From Sphingomonas desiccabilis (GTDB taxonomy: Bacteria > Pseudomonadota > Alphaproteobacteria > Sphingomonadales > Sphingomonadaceae), in NCBI RefSeq assembly GCF_004135605.1, contig NZ_SDPT01000001.1, forward strand, positions 1,054,001 to 1,118,000: a DNA stretch of 64,000 nucleotides. Reading direction: 5' to 3'. This document shows, piece by piece, positions 47,943 to 57,537 of this stretch. Below the pieces are notes generated by a model that was not told where the DNA came from, did no database searches, and saw nothing but the letters and a program-made list of their open reading frames with translations. The translations under genes and the position numbers were made by a program. Numbering within the stretch: the stretch's first letter is position 1; every line of letters begins with the position of its first letter.

Positions 47943-48130
47943 CAGCTGTCGCTCCGGCCCGCGATCACGTGGTCCAGCGCGGTGATCGCCTCCGCCATGC
48001 TCGCCCGCAGCGCCGCATGCCGGCGCTCGAGCGATTCGGCTGCCGCGGCGCGGGCGCGTGCCGCTGCCTCGATCCGCTGGAGTGCGGCATCGATGCGGGC
48101 GAGGCCTGGGTTCGCTTCGGGCTGGTCCAT
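47942..48130 (-). CDS. Small coiled-coil protein before zapA
   Basis: 62-residue Ala/Arg/Glu-rich protein starting MDQPEANPGLARIDAALQRIEAAARARAAAAESLERRHAALRA. It reads as one long helix, likely coiled coil. Its TGA and the zapA start share TGATG. Small coiled-coil genes at this place occur in other sphingomonads, so a role in division with ZapA is possible but unproven. Confidence 0.7.
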   Translation of the reverse strand: MDQPEANPGLARIDAALQRIEAAARARAAAAESLERRHAALRASMAEAITALDHVIAGRSDS

Positions 48131-48255
48131 GGTCCCCGGATAGGAGGGGCGAACCGCCGCGGCAAGCACGGCTCGCCGGTTGACGAAGGCGGGTCGCCGC
48201 CCCAAAGGCGGGCATGCGCGGTCAAGGGGGACCGCGCCTGTCACAAGGATGACTC

Positions 48256-50223
48256 ATGGCCGCCTCGGATACCCTGCTCGCCAACGCGATTCGTGCGCTT
48301 GCGATGGATGCGGTGGAGGCCGCCAACTCCGGTCATCCGGGCATGCCGATGGGCATGGCGGACGTCGCCACGGTGTTGTGGACCCGCTACCTCAAGTTCG
48401 ATGCCGCCGACCCCAAGTGGCCGGACCGCGACCGCTTCGTGCTGTCGGCCGGCCATGGCTCGATGCTGATCTACGCGCTGCTGCACCTGACCGGCCACGC
48501 GCGTCCGACCATCGACGACATCAAGAACTTCCGCCAGCTGCACAGCCCGTGCGCCGGCCACCCCGAGAATTTCGAGCTGCCGGGCATCGAGACCACCACC
48601 GGTCCGCTCGGCCAGGGCCTCGCAACCGCGGTCGGTCTTGCGCTCGCCGAGCGCCACCTCAACGCCACCTTCGGCGACGACCTGGTCGACCACCGTACCT
48701 GGGTGATCGCCGGCGACGGCTGCCTGATGGAGGGGATCAACCACGAGGCGATCGGCCTCGCCGGTCATCTCGGCCTCGGGCGCATGATCGTGCTGTGGGA
48801 CGACAACCGCATCACCATCGACGGCGCGGTCGAGCTGTCGTCGAGCGAGAACATCGCCGCGCGCTATGCCGCGACCGGCTGGCACACCGTCGCCTGCGAC
48901 GGCCATGATCCCGCCGACATCTGCCGCGCGCTCGACGAGGCGATCGCCGATCCACGCCCGTCGCTGGTCGCCTGCCGCACCATCATCGGCAAGGGCGCAC
49001 CCGGCAAGGAGGGCACCAGCGCCGTCCACGGCGCCGCGCTCGGCCCGGACATCGTCGCCAAGACCCGCCTCGCCATGGGCTGGGAGCCCGAGGCGTTCGA
49101 GGTGCCGGAGGAGATCGCCGAGACCTGGGCCGCTGCCGGCGTCCGCAGCCGCGACGTGCGCCTCGCCTGGGAGGCACGCTGCGACGCCGACGCGCAGGGG
49201 GCGACCTTCCGCCGCCGCATGTCAGGCGAGCTGACCGAGGGCTTCACGCTCAAGCCCTACCTCGACGGCCTGCTCGCCAATCCGCAGAAGCTCGCGACCC
49301 GCAAGGCGTCGGAACTGGTGCTCGGCACCATCACCGAGCAGCTGCCCGAGACCGTCGGCGGCTCGGCCGACCTCACCGGCTCGAACAACACCAAGACCAA
49401 GGCGCTGCAGCCGCTCAACCGCAACGACTATGCCGGCCGCTATGTCTACTATGGCATCCGCGAGTTCGGCATGGCCGCGGCGATGAACGGCCTGGCGCTG
49501 CACGGTGGCATCGTCCCGTTTGGCGGCACCTTCCTGGTGTTCGCGGACTATGCCCGCCCGGCGATCCGCCTGTCGGCGCTCCAGAACGCACGCGTCATCT
49601 ACGTCATGACGCACGACTCCATCGGCCTGGGCGAGGATGGCCCGACCCACCAGCCTATCGAGCACCTCAACAGCCTGCGCCTGATCCCCAACCTCGACGT
49701 CTACCGCCCGTGCGACACGATCGAGACCGCGGAGTGCTGGGAATTGTCGCTCCAGGATGCGACCGGCCCGTCGCTCCTCGCGCTGTCGCGTCAGAACTTG
49801 CCGCAGCTGCGCACCGACGCCTCGGAGAACCTCTGCGCCAAGGGTGCCTACCGCCTGGTCGCGGCCGAGGCGCCGCGCCGCGTGGTGCTCGTCGCCACCG
49901 GCTCGGAAGTCGAACTCGCAGTTTCTGCCCGCGCGCAGCTTGAAGCGAAGGGCATCGGTGCCGATGTGGTGTCCATGCCCTGCTGGTCGCGCTTCGACGC
50001 ACAGCCTGCCGACTATCGTCGCGATGTGCTGCCCAAGGACGCCCTGATCGTCTCGATCGAGGCCGGCACCACCATGGGCTGGGAACGCTATACCGGGCTC
50101 GACGGCCTGCGCTTCGGCATCGACCGGTTCGGCGCCTCCGGCCCGGCACCCAAGCTCTACGATTATTTTGGACTGACTGCGGACGCGATCGCCACCAAGG
50201 TTGCGGCTGCGCTCGAGAATTGA
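48256..50223 (+). CDS. tkt: Transketolase
   Basis: Thiamine-diphosphate enzyme moving two-carbon units in the pentose phosphate pathway. 655 residues. N-terminal ThDP domain: [36 protein letters not shown], the GDG motif [20 protein letters not shown] (about 154) with DDNRITID. The pyrimidine domain has TNKT-like [25 protein letters not shown], and [24 protein letters not shown]. Divergent from zapA, first gene of tkt-gap-MOSC-pgk. Confidence 0.97.
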   Translation: MAASDTLLANAIRALAMDAVEAANSGHPGMPMGMADVATVLWTRYLKFDAADPKWPDRDRFVLSAGHGSMLIYALLHLTGHARPTIDDIKNFRQLHSPCAGHPENFELPGIETTTGPLGQGLATAVGLALAERHLNATFGDDLVDHRTWVIAGDGCLMEGINHEAIGLAGHLGLGRMIVLWDDNRITIDGAVELSSSENIAARYAATGWHTVACDGHDPADICRALDEAIADPRPSLVACRTIIGKGAPGKEGTSAVHGAALGPDIVAKTRLAMGWEPEAFEVPEEIAETWAAAGVRSRDVRLAWEARCDADAQGATFRRRMSGELTEGFTLKPYLDGLLANPQKLATRKASELVLGTITEQLPETVGGSADLTGSNNTKTKALQPLNRNDYAGRYVYYGIREFGMAAAMNGLALHGGIVPFGGTFLVFADYARPAIRLSALQNARVIYVMTHDSIGLGEDGPTHQPIEHLNSLRLIPNLDVYRPCDTIETAECWELSLQDATGPSLLALSRQNLPQLRTDASENLCAKGAYRLVAAEAPRRVVLVATGSEVELAVSARAQLEAKGIGADVVSMPCWSRFDAQPADYRRDVLPKDALIVSIEAGTTMGWERYTGLDGLRFGIDRFGASGPAPKLYDYFGLTADAIATKVAAALEN

Positions 50224-50273
50224 GGCCTGCGGCGACGCGGGCATTGGACCATCCAAGTGAAAGGATCGGCAAC

Positions 50274-51281
50274 ATGACGAAGGTAGCGATCAACGGGTTC
50301 GGGCGCATCGGCCGCCTGGTGGCGCGGGCCATTCTGGAGCGCCCCGATTGCGGCCTCGAACTGGTCACCATCAACGACCTGTCCGACGCGAAGTCGAACG
50401 CCTGGCTGTTCAGCCGTGACAGCGTGCACGGCCGCTATCCGGGTGAAGTCTCGGCCGACGGCAACGACCTCGTGATCGACGGCAAGCGCATCAAGGTGAC
50501 CGCAGAGCGCGACCCCGCGAACCTGCCGCACGGCGAAAACGGCGTCGATCTGGTGCTGGAGTGCACCGGCTTCTTCACCGACCGTGCGAGCGCGCAGAAG
50601 CACATCGATGCCGGCGCCAAGAAGGTGCTGATCTCGGCACCGGGCAAGAACGTCGACCTGACGGTCGTCTACGGCGTAAATCACGACAAGCTGGAGGCCG
50701 GCCACACGATCGTCTCCAACGCATCGTGCACCACCAACTGCCTGGCGCCGGTTGCCAAGGTGCTGAACGACTCGATCGGCATCGAGCGTGGCCTGATGAC
50801 CACGATCCACGCCTATACCAACGACCAGAAGATCCTGGACCAGATCCACAAGGACCTGCGCCGCGCGCGTGCGGCCGCCATGTCGATCATCCCGACGACC
50901 ACGGGCGCTGCCCGCGCGGTGGGTGAGGTGCTTCCGGAGCTCAAGGGCAAGCTCGACGGTTCGTCGGTGCGCGTGCCGGTGCCGGACGGCAGCCTGATCG
51001 ACCTGACCTTCACGCCGAAGCGCGACACGACCAAGGACGAGGTCAACGCCATCCTCAAGGCGGCGTCCGAAGACGGCCCGCTCAAGGGCATCCTGGTCTA
51101 TTCGGACGAGCCGCTCGTCTCGATCGACATCGTCCACACGCCGGCATCCTCGACCGTCGACAGCCTGGAGACGGCGGTGATCGACGGCAAGCTGGTGCGC
51201 GTCGTCAGCTGGTACGACAACGAGTGGGGCTTCTCCAACCGCATGGTCGACACCGCCTGCGCGATGGCCAAGTTCGGCTGA
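50274..51281 (+). CDS. gap: Glyceraldehyde-3-phosphate dehydrogenase
   Basis: NAD-linked step between glyceraldehyde 3-phosphate and 1,3-bisphosphoglycerate. 335 residues from [16 protein letters not shown] (Rossmann glycine motif). Catalytic Cys152 in [12 protein letters not shown], with the active-site His in the ALTTIHAYT-like [14 protein letters not shown]-terminal [18 protein letters not shown] at 50274 is chosen over the open upstream frame. The stop shares TGATG with the MOSC gene, 50 bp after tkt. Confidence 0.98.
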   Translation: MTKVAINGFGRIGRLVARAILERPDCGLELVTINDLSDAKSNAWLFSRDSVHGRYPGEVSADGNDLVIDGKRIKVTAERDPANLPHGENGVDLVLECTGFFTDRASAQKHIDAGAKKVLISAPGKNVDLTVVYGVNHDKLEAGHTIVSNASCTTNCLAPVAKVLNDSIGIERGLMTTIHAYTNDQKILDQIHKDLRRARAAAMSIIPTTTGAARAVGEVLPELKGKLDGSSVRVPVPDGSLIDLTFTPKRDTTKDEVNAILKAASEDGPLKGILVYSDEPLVSIDIVHTPASSTVDSLETAVIDGKLVRVVSWYDNEWGFSNRMVDTACAMAKFG

Positions 51282-51793
51282 TGTCGATGCCCGTCGCGCT
51301 GGCGGATGCCGGAGAGGACGGGCAAGCGGGCGCGCGGGTCGGCACGATCGCCGGCATCGCGCGCCACGCCTTTGTACGGGCACCCATGGAGGTGCTCGAC
51401 CGCGCCGAGATCAGCGTGGACGCCGGCATCGCCGGCGACCACCGCGGCCGGCGCAAGCCCGGCAGCACCGGCAAGCGCCAGGTGACGCTGATGGAGCGCG
51501 GCGACTGGGAAGCGGCCACCGCCGCGATCGGCCGCACCATCCCGTGGCAGGAACGCCGCGCCAACCTGCTGGTCGACGGGTTCGATCTGCCGCAGGTCCC
51601 CGGCACGCGGCTTCGCATCGGTGCCGAGGTGGTGCTGGAAATCACGTATGAATGCGACCCGTGCGTTCGCATGGACGCGCTGGTCCCCGGGCTTCGCGAG
51701 GCGATGCTCCCCGACTGGCGCGGCGGTGCCTGCACGCGGGTGGTGGCGGGCGGAACGATCGCCGTGGGCGACACAATCAGGATCGAGACATGA
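51281..51793 (+). CDS. MOSC domain protein inside the glycolytic operon
   Basis: 170-residue MOSC protein; relatives bind molybdenum cofactor or sulfur carriers. [19 protein letters not shown] at the start, [43 protein letters not shown] and the cysteine motif [10 protein letters not shown] (Cys near 126 and 129), which is a usual persulfide or cofactor site. It overlaps gap by TGATG and pgk by ATGA, so it is translated between two glycolytic enzymes. Role here unknown. Confidence 0.88.
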   Translation: MSMPVALADAGEDGQAGARVGTIAGIARHAFVRAPMEVLDRAEISVDAGIAGDHRGRRKPGSTGKRQVTLMERGDWEAATAAIGRTIPWQERRANLLVDGFDLPQVPGTRLRIGAEVVLEITYECDPCVRMDALVPGLREAMLPDWRGGACTRVVAGGTIAVGDTIRIET

Positions 51794-52980
51794 CACGCAA
51801 CTTCAAGACCCTGGACGACATGGGTGAGATCGCGGGCAAGCGCGTGCTGGTCCGCGAGGACCTGAACGTGCCGATGGCCGACGGCCATGTCACCGACGAC
51901 ACCCGCCTGCGCGCGGCGATCTCCACCGTGACCGAACTCGCCGATCGCGGCGCGATCGTGCTGGTGCTCGCCCACTTCGGCCGCCCCAAGGGCGTGCCGA
52001 GCCCCGAATTCTCGACCGCCCAGCTGGCGATCCCGTTCGGCCAGGTGCTCGGGCGCCCCGTCCGCTACATCGACTGGGAAGGTGCGGCCGACGCGGTCGC
52101 CACGCTCCAGTCCGGCGACATCGCGCTGCTGGAGAACACCCGCTTCTTCGGCGGCGAGGAAAAGAACGATCCGGCGGTCGTGGATCGCTTCGCGGCGCTC
52201 GGCGACCTCTACGTCAACGACGCCTTCTCCGCGGCGCACCGCGCCCATGCCTCGACGGCAGGGCTCGCCCACAAGCTGCCGGCGTTTGCCGGTCGCCAGA
52301 TGGAGGCAGAGCTCGACGCGCTCGACAAGGCGCTCGGCACCCCCGAGCATCCGGTCGCGGCCGTGGTCGGCGGCGCCAAGGTCTCGACCAAGCTCGACGT
52401 GCTCAAGCACCTGGTCGGCCGGGTCGATCACCTCATCATCGGCGGCGGCATGGCCAACACCTTTCTCGCCGCGCGCGGCGTGAACGTCGGCAAGAGCCTG
52501 TGCGAGCACGACCTCACCGGCACGGCCGACGAAATTTTTGACGCTGCCGACAAGGCCGGCTGCACCATCCACCTGCCGTATGACGTGGTGGTCGCGACCG
52601 AGTTCAAGCCGAACCCGGCGACCCGCACCGTCAACGTGCACGAAGTCGCCGCCGACGAGATGATCCTCGACGTCGGCCCCGCCGCGGTCGAGGCGCTGGG
52701 CGACGTGCTCAAGAACTGCCGCACGCTGGTGTGGAACGGCCCGCTCGGTGCGTTCGAGACGCCGCCGTTCGACGCCGCCACGGTGTCGCTGGCCAAGACC
52801 GCAGCCGCGCTCACCAGCGACGGCTCGCTCGTGTCGGTCGCCGGCGGCGGCGACACCGTCGCGGCGCTCAACCAGGCCGGCGCGGCCGGCGCCTTCACCT
52901 TCGTCTCCACGGCAGGCGGCGCCTTCCTGGAATGGATGGAAGGCCGCGAGCTTCCCGGCGTCGCTGCCCTGGCCCGCTAA
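51790..52980 (+). CDS. pgk: Phosphoglycerate kinase
   Basis: Transfers phosphate between 1,3-bisphosphoglycerate and ADP. 396 residues. [13 protein letters not shown], the substrate Arg/His segment [52 protein letters not shown] and the nucleotide loop [17 protein letters not shown]. The ATG at 51790 overlaps the MOSC stop (ATGA). It ends the tkt-gap-MOSC-pgk run; a family A repeat follows. Confidence 0.98.
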   Translation: MTRNFKTLDDMGEIAGKRVLVREDLNVPMADGHVTDDTRLRAAISTVTELADRGAIVLVLAHFGRPKGVPSPEFSTAQLAIPFGQVLGRPVRYIDWEGAADAVATLQSGDIALLENTRFFGGEEKNDPAVVDRFAALGDLYVNDAFSAAHRAHASTAGLAHKLPAFAGRQMEAELDALDKALGTPEHPVAAVVGGAKVSTKLDVLKHLVGRVDHLIIGGGMANTFLAARGVNVGKSLCEHDLTGTADEIFDAADKAGCTIHLPYDVVVATEFKPNPATRTVNVHEVAADEMILDVGPAAVEALGDVLKNCRTLVWNGPLGAFETPPFDAATVSLAKTAAALTSDGSLVSVAGGGDTVAALNQAGAAGAFTFVSTAGGAFLEWMEGRELPGVAALAR

Positions 52981-52994
52981 CCCGATCTTCTAAT

Positions 52995-53081
52995 GTACCC
53001 CGGCGAAGGCCGTGGCCCAGTTGGCATGTCTTTTCGCATCTCGCGATCTGCTCGCACCTGGGTCCCGGCCTCCGCCGGGAC
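52995..53081. repeat. Intergenic repeat family A, copy 5
   Basis: GTACCCCGGCGAAGGCCGTG with GCCCAGTTGG; right end GGTCCCGGCCTCCGCCGGGA. It lies right after the pgk stop, within the 128-bp gap before the convergent lipoprotein gene. Confidence 0.75.
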
Positions 53082-53108
53082 ACCGTCACGCAAGCGGCCC
53101 GCCAAGCC

Positions 53109-53594
53109 CTACCGCCGGCCAGCCCGCATCGCGATACACGCCGCCGCGCGCTGTGCCCGCTCTTCCACCGCACCCCAGCATCGCGCCAGTTCCGGTCGCG
53201 GCGGCATCGCCTGGTACACCCCGCTGCCGACCCCCCGCTCGAACCAAAGCCGCAGATGTTGTGGCGCGATATCAGCCGCTTCGCCGCGATCGCTCGCAGC
53301 TCGCTCGAGCAAGGACAGGCCCTGTTCCAGCGTCGCTGCCGGCCGCCGCTCCGGCTGCACCTCACGATGCCCGGCGATGATCAGATTGCCGGTCTCCAGT
53401 GCCACCGTCGCACTTGGCCGCCCGGATCGCTCGATCGCGGTGATTGCCCGCGCATAATCGGGCGGCTCGTCGGCAAGCGCTTCCTCCACGACCAGGTCGG
53501 TCGCCCGCTTGCTTGAATGCCAGTCCGCCTCCTCCGTGCTCTGGCTCGAGCATCCCGCCAGCACGACGGCCAGCGCCGGCAGCGCGCACCTCAT
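53109..53594 (-). CDS. Small lipoprotein downstream of the vgr-like gene
   Basis: 161-residue protein starting MRCALPALAVVLAGCSSQ; the lipobox LAGC makes an outer- or inner-membrane lipoprotein likely. The rest is soluble and helical with no family I recognise (HSSKRATDLVVEEALADEPPDYARAITAIERSG, CWGAVEERAQRAAACIAMR). Its ATG overlaps the vgr-like stop (ATGA), so the pair is one operon and may work together. Convergent with pgk. Confidence 0.75.
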   Translation of the reverse strand: MRCALPALAVVLAGCSSQSTEEADWHSSKRATDLVVEEALADEPPDYARAITAIERSGRPSATVALETGNLIIAGHREVQPERRPAATLEQGLSLLERAASDRGEAADIAPQHLRLWFERGVGSGVYQAMPPRPELARCWGAVEERAQRAAACIAMRAGRR

Positions 53595-54079
53595 GTCAGC
53601 GGCAGCAGCGGCGCATAGTCCGCCAGCGTATAGGGCAGGGGGATGCGGCCGCCGTTCGCCAGCGTGAAATAATGCTGGGCGATCATCCCCATCTGCTCCA
53701 GCCCATAGCGGGTGAACGGCTTTCCCGGCTCCAGCCGATAGTCGTAGTTGCGCTGGAACGGTCCGCGCACCCACACCCACTGCTTCAGCCCGTACCACTG
53801 AAAGAGGTGCGTCCCCTCGTGCACGAAGCCCGCCTTGCGCCACAGCGGCACGCCGGGCGCGGCGAAATCGGGGACATGGGTGTCGCCAGGGAAATAGGCG
53901 TGTCCGTTGGGCGCCATGGGCCGGTCGCCCGGAAAGACGAACCACCATCTGCGCGCGTGGATCCGCACCCGGCCATAGTCGATGCCCTCGCCGAACACGC
54001 CGCGCAGCATGGCCGTCTCGCCGGGGCTCAGTGGGCGATGGCGCGGGGTCGCAGGGGGCCGTTCACGCATCCCGGACAT
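53591..54079 (-). CDS. vgr-related HExxH protein
   Basis: 162 residues. The zinc motif HEGTH (87-91) in AGFVHEGTHLFQWYG gives a likely metalloprotease-like core, preceded by LSPGETAMLRGVFGEGIDYGRVRIHARRWW. This pattern (DYGRVRIH, MAPNGHAYFP) is annotated 'vgr related protein' in sphingomonads. No signal peptide is clear. No type VI secretion genes are in the window, so an effector role is unsupported. The downstream lipoprotein overlaps its stop. Confidence 0.8.
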   Translation of the reverse strand: MSGMRERPPATPRHRPLSPGETAMLRGVFGEGIDYGRVRIHARRWWFVFPGDRPMAPNGHAYFPGDTHVPDFAAPGVPLWRKAGFVHEGTHLFQWYGLKQWVWVRGPFQRNYDYRLEPGKPFTRYGLEQMGMIAQHYFTLANGGRIPLPYTLADYAPLLPLT

Positions 54080-54223
54080 ACGCGTCGCCCCCGAGTTCGT
54101 TGCACCGCGACGAAGGGAGCGTTCCCACGTTCGGGGCGCCCTTGTGGGGTGGGCGGCGCCCGCCTAACGAGGTCGGGCAAGCGGTAAGAGCCGCAGCGAA
54201 CAGCAGCATGGGAGACCTTTGGA

Positions 54224-55132
54224 ATGACGCCGACCGTCAGAGCAATTCTCGCGAACTACGAGTCCGACAATCCAGGCGTGAAGGCGAACCTCGCCCGCAT
54301 CCTGATGCAGGGTCGGCTGGGCGGCACCGGCAAGCTGGTCATCCTGCCCGTCGACCAGGGCTTCGAGCATGGCCCCGCGCGCAGCTTTGCGGTCAACGAG
54401 CCGGCATACGACCCGCACTACCACTTCCAGCTCGCGATCGACGCCGGCCTCTCGGCCTATGCGGCGCCGCTCGGCATGCTGGAGGCGGGCGCCGGCACCT
54501 TCGCCGGGCAGATCCCGACCATCCTGAAGGTCAACTCCTCCAACAGCTGGGCGACCGGCATCAACCAGGCGGTGACCGGCGGCGTCGACGACGCGCTGCG
54601 CCTCGGCTGCTCGGCGATCGGCTTCACCATCTATCCGGGCGCCGACGACGTGTTCGACATGATGGAGGAGATCCGCGAGCTTTCGGCCCAGGCCAAGTCG
54701 GTCGGCATCGCCACCGTCATCTGGTCCTATCCGCGTGGCGGCAATCTCTCGAAGGATGGCGAGCTCGCGCTCGACGTCGGCGCCTATGCCGCGCACATGG
54801 CGGCGCTGCTCGGCGCGCACATCATCAAGGTGAAGCTGCCCACCGACCACATCGAGCAGAAGGAAGCCAAGAAGGTCTACGAAGGCTTCGACGCCTCCAC
54901 CCAGGCCAAGCGCGTCAGCCACGTTGTGAAGAGCTGCTTCAACGGCCGTCGCATCGTCGTCTTCTCGGGCGGCGCCGCCAAGGGTGCCGATGCCGTCTAC
55001 CAGGACGCGCGCGACATTCGCGACGGCGGCGGCAACGGCTCGATCATCGGCCGCAACACCTTCCAGCGCCCGCGTGACGAGGCACTGGCGATGCTCGACA
55101 AGATCATCGGCATCTATCAGGGTCAGGACTGA
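54224..55132 (+). CDS. Class I (DhnA-type) fructose-bisphosphate aldolase
   Basis: Schiff-base aldolase cleaving fructose 1,6-bisphosphate, here also useful in gluconeogenesis. 302 residues, starting MTPTVRAILANYESDNPG. KLVILPVDQGFEHGPARSF, DAGLSAYAAPLG, VTGGVDDALRLGCSAIGFTIYPGADD, HIIKVKLPT (catalytic Lys region), VVFSGGAAKGAD and SIIGRNTFQRP are typical of the bacterial class I family. A monooxygenase gene follows and shares its stop region with it. Continues the sugar cluster after the vgr/lipoprotein pair on the other strand. Confidence 0.95.
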   Translation: MTPTVRAILANYESDNPGVKANLARILMQGRLGGTGKLVILPVDQGFEHGPARSFAVNEPAYDPHYHFQLAIDAGLSAYAAPLGMLEAGAGTFAGQIPTILKVNSSNSWATGINQAVTGGVDDALRLGCSAIGFTIYPGADDVFDMMEEIRELSAQAKSVGIATVIWSYPRGGNLSKDGELALDVGAYAAHMAALLGAHIIKVKLPTDHIEQKEAKKVYEGFDASTQAKRVSHVVKSCFNGRRIVVFSGGAAKGADAVYQDARDIRDGGGNGSIIGRNTFQRPRDEALAMLDKIIGIYQGQD

Positions 55133-55206
55133 TGGAGCGGCGCCCGCTCCTGGCCGGGCTCGCGCTCGCGCTGGTCGGCGGGCGCCTTTTCGAAGGAGAG
55201 GTGGCA

Positions 55207-55524
55207 ATGGCGAGCACGACCGCAGGTTTCGGCATGATCGGCAAGATCAGGACAAAGCCGGGCACCCGCGCCGAGCTCGTCGCCATCCTCGCCAGCGGCA
55301 CCGACGCGATGCCGGGCTGCCTGGCGTATCTGATCGCCGAGGATGCGGGCGATCCGGACGCGATCTGGATCACCGAACTCTGGGACGCCAAGGAAAGCCA
55401 CGCCGCCTCGCTGAAGCTCCCGGCCGTCCAGGACGCGATCGCCAAGGGCCGCCCCCTGATCGTCGGCTTCGACCTCAGCGCCGAGACCCGCCCGGTCCCC
55501 GGCAGCTTCCTCGCCGGCGCCTGA
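55207..55524 (+). CDS. Antibiotic biosynthesis monooxygenase-domain protein
   Basis: Small ferredoxin-like fold protein of the ABM/quinol-monooxygenase group, 105 residues starting MASTTAGFGMIGKIRTKPG at 55207 where AAGGAG sits 8 bases before. A longer frame from 55132 (overlapping the aldolase stop by TGATG) would add a hydrophobic MERRPLLAGLALALVGG leader and cannot be excluded. The core is VAILASGTDAMPGCLAYLIAEDAGDPDAIWITELWDAKESHAAS. Substrate unknown. Confidence 0.8.
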   Translation: MASTTAGFGMIGKIRTKPGTRAELVAILASGTDAMPGCLAYLIAEDAGDPDAIWITELWDAKESHAASLKLPAVQDAIAKGRPLIVGFDLSAETRPVPGSFLAGA

Positions 55525-55540
55525 CGCGATCCCCTTCTTC

Positions 55541-55626
55541 GTACCCCGGCGAAGGCCGGGGCCCAGTCGGGAAACCCCTCCGCATCGCGAGGCGCCCGCG
55601 ACTGGACTCCGGCCTCCGCCGGGGTA
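55541..55626. repeat. Intergenic repeat family A, copy 6
   Basis: GTACCCCGGCGAAGGCCGGG with GCCCAGTCGGGA; right end CTGGACTCCGGCCTCCGCCG with GGGTAC. It starts 16 bp after the monooxygenase stop. Confidence 0.8.
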
Positions 55627-55649
55627 CGGCTATGTGGATTGCACCCACA

Positions 55650-55673
55650 GTGCTCCTGCGCAGGCAGGAGCCA
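55650..55673. repeat. Family B left end, truncated
   Basis: Only the left part GTGCTCCTGCGCAGGCAGGA with GCC remains. It lies next to family A copy 6 in the same 183-bp gap. Confidence 0.6.
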
Positions 55674-55707
55674 CACCCACCGGCCGCCGTTGCGATACCG
55701 CAGGCCG

Positions 55708-56457
55708 CTACTGCCCAGCTTGCCGCAGCATCGCCTTCAGCGTCAGCGCGTCCTCGACCGCATGCGCCTCGGCATCGTTGTTGAAATAGGCCCACACCTC
55801 GCGCCCGGCGCGCGCCTCGGCCGTCATCCAGTCGGTCCAGCGCAGCAGGCGCTCCTCGGAATAGCGCCCCCAGTATTTCCCCTCGCCCCCATGAAAGCGC
55901 AGATAGGCGACCGGCCCCACCGCCAGATCGGGGCTCTCCGATCCCGGCATGTCGTGCGCGCAGAAACTCGCGCCATGGCGCTCCAGCAGCGCGAAAACCC
56001 GATCGTCGTACCAGCTCTTCTCTCGGAATTCGAAGACGTTGACGACGTCTTTTGGTACGAGTTGTAGGAATGCCTCCAGCCGCTCCAGGTTGACCTTGAA
56101 CCGCGGCGGCAGCTGGTAGAGCACCGGCCCCAGCGTCTGCCCCAGATGCCGGAACGCCGGCATCATCCGCGCCATCGGCTCCTCGCACTCCTTCAGCTTC
56201 TTGGCCTGGGTCAGGAAGCGGTTGGCCTTCACCGCATAGCGAAAGCCCGGCGGCGCCTGCGCCGCCCAGCCATCGAACGTCTCCGGTTTCGGCAGGCGAT
56301 AGAAGCTGTTGTTGATCTCGACCGTGTCGAAATGCTCGGCATAGAAGGCGAACCAGCGCTTGACCGCCAGCTTCTCGGGGTAGAAGCGGCCACGCCAATG
56401 CGGGTAGATCCAACCCGAACACCCCACCCGAACTGCCGCAAACCCGGAGCTTTCCAT
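55708..56457 (-). CDS. DUF72 family protein
   Basis: TIM-barrel-like protein of unknown function, 249 residues from MESSGFAAVRVGCSGWIYPHW. VGCSGWIYPHWRGRFYP, NNSFYRLP, FEFREKSWYDDRVFALLERHGASFCAHDMPG and VAYLRFHGGEGKYWGRYSEERLLRW are the family pattern (YecE/DUF72). This start and the thiE start share CATG, so the two divergent starts overlap; a later GTG near VGCSGW may be the true one. No promoter can fit between. Confidence 0.85.
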   Translation of the reverse strand: MESSGFAAVRVGCSGWIYPHWRGRFYPEKLAVKRWFAFYAEHFDTVEINNSFYRLPKPETFDGWAAQAPPGFRYAVKANRFLTQAKKLKECEEPMARMMPAFRHLGQTLGPVLYQLPPRFKVNLERLEAFLQLVPKDVVNVFEFREKSWYDDRVFALLERHGASFCAHDMPGSESPDLAVGPVAYLRFHGGEGKYWGRYSEERLLRWTDWMTAEARAGREVWAYFNNDAEAHAVEDALTLKAMLRQAGQ

Positions 56458-57160
56458 GCACGATCCCGAAGACGACCTCGAAGCCGACAACGCGCTGGAG
56501 GGCTTCGCGGATCAATTCGAGCGCGACGATCGCCGGCCCGCCTGCCAGCTCTACCTCGTCTCGCCGCTCGACGTGTCCGGCGCCTTTGCGGACCGGCTCG
56601 CCCGCGCGCTCGACGCGGGTCCTGTCGCGGCCTTCCAGTTCCGCGTGAAGGACATGGACCAGCACGCCGCCGCCCGCCTGGCCGAGCCGCTCCAGCGCCT
56701 CTGCGCCGATCGCGAGGTCGCGTTCATCGTCAACGACAGCGTCAGCCTCGCCAAGCGGCTGGGCGCGGACGGTGTCCATCTCGGCCAGGAGGACGGCGAC
56801 CCGCGTGAGGCGCGCGCCACGCTCGGCCCCGCGGTCCAGATCGGCGTGACCTGCCACGACAGCCGCCACCTGGCGATGGGGGCAGGGGAGGCGGGAGCCG
56901 ATTACGTCGCCTTCGGCAGCTTCTATCCGACCACCACCAAGGAAGTCCGGCACCGCGCGGAGCCGGCGATCCTGTCCTGGTGGACCACGCTGTTCGAGCT
57001 GCCCTGCGTCGCGATCGGCGGCATCACGCCCGCCAACGCGCAGCCGCTGATCGACGCCGGCGCCGACTTTCTGGCGGTGAGCGGCTCGGTCTGGAACGGC
57101 GACGAAGCTGCGGCCGTGCGCGCCTTCGCCGAGCTGCTCGCGCAGGGCAAGACGCGCTAA
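56456..57160 (+). CDS. thiE: Thiamine-phosphate synthase
   Basis: Joins HMP pyrophosphate to thiazole phosphate to make thiamine phosphate. 234 residues; the first 30 or so are an extension (MHDPEDDLEADNALEGFADQ). The core has YLVSPLDVSG, FRVKDMD, VNDSVSLAKRLGADGVHLGQEDG (substrate Asp and Gly-Gln), GVTCHDSRHLAMGAGEAGADYVAFGSFYPT and AIGGITPAN. Divergent from DUF72 at the same CATG. Located in the glycolytic cluster, as often in sphingomonads. Confidence 0.93.
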   Translation: MHDPEDDLEADNALEGFADQFERDDRRPACQLYLVSPLDVSGAFADRLARALDAGPVAAFQFRVKDMDQHAAARLAEPLQRLCADREVAFIVNDSVSLAKRLGADGVHLGQEDGDPREARATLGPAVQIGVTCHDSRHLAMGAGEAGADYVAFGSFYPTTTKEVRHRAEPAILSWWTTLFELPCVAIGGITPANAQPLIDAGADFLAVSGSVWNGDEAAAVRAFAELLAQGKTR

Positions 57161-57173
57161 GCTCCCCTTCCGT

Positions 57174-57248
57174 CTGCTCCCGCGCAGGCGGGAGCCAGGG
57201 TTCCGAAGGCCACGCGTCGTGGTTGCACCTGGATTCCCGCCTGCGCGA
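57174..57248. repeat. Intergenic repeat family B, copy 5
   Basis: Left end TGCTCCCGCGCAGGCGGGAG with CCAGGGTTCC; right end ATTCCCGCCTGCGCGAGA. First of two B copies in the 377-bp gap after thiE. Confidence 0.75.
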
Positions 57249-57270
57249 GACCTCTGCGAAGCGCCTGACA

Positions 57271-57357
57271 GTGCTCCTGCGAAAGCAGGAGCCCAGGGTC
57301 CCAACCACCGCAAGTCGTGGTCTGCATGGCCCTGATTTCCAGCCTTCGCAGGAATAC
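57271..57357. repeat. Intergenic repeat family B, copy 6
   Basis: GTGCTCCTGCGAAAGCAGGA with GCCCAGGGTCC, then CACCGCAAGTCGTGG, then TTCCAGCCTTCGCAGGAATA. The middle matches copy 1 at 10164. The rest of the gap to 57537 shows a further degraded piece (about 57377-57420) and no gene. Confidence 0.78.
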
Positions 57358-57537
57358 GGGTACGATCAAAAGACGGCGGCTCCTGTTCCCAGAAGTCCCG
57401 CTTGCGCGGGGGGCGCCGCAGGCGGGATGGCCGGGATACCGCCGCCCCCTCGAACGTTCTCCACCCGAAACATCCTGGGAGCGCGCGATGGGTCGGACAG
57501 CAATCGGCGGGGTCACCGAACGGCCGGGGCGCCAATC

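Noticed and set aside
53591..54079. Type VI secretion spike or effector
   Set aside because: Only a 'vgr related' label and HExxH motif; no VgrG beta-helix or secretion genes in the window.
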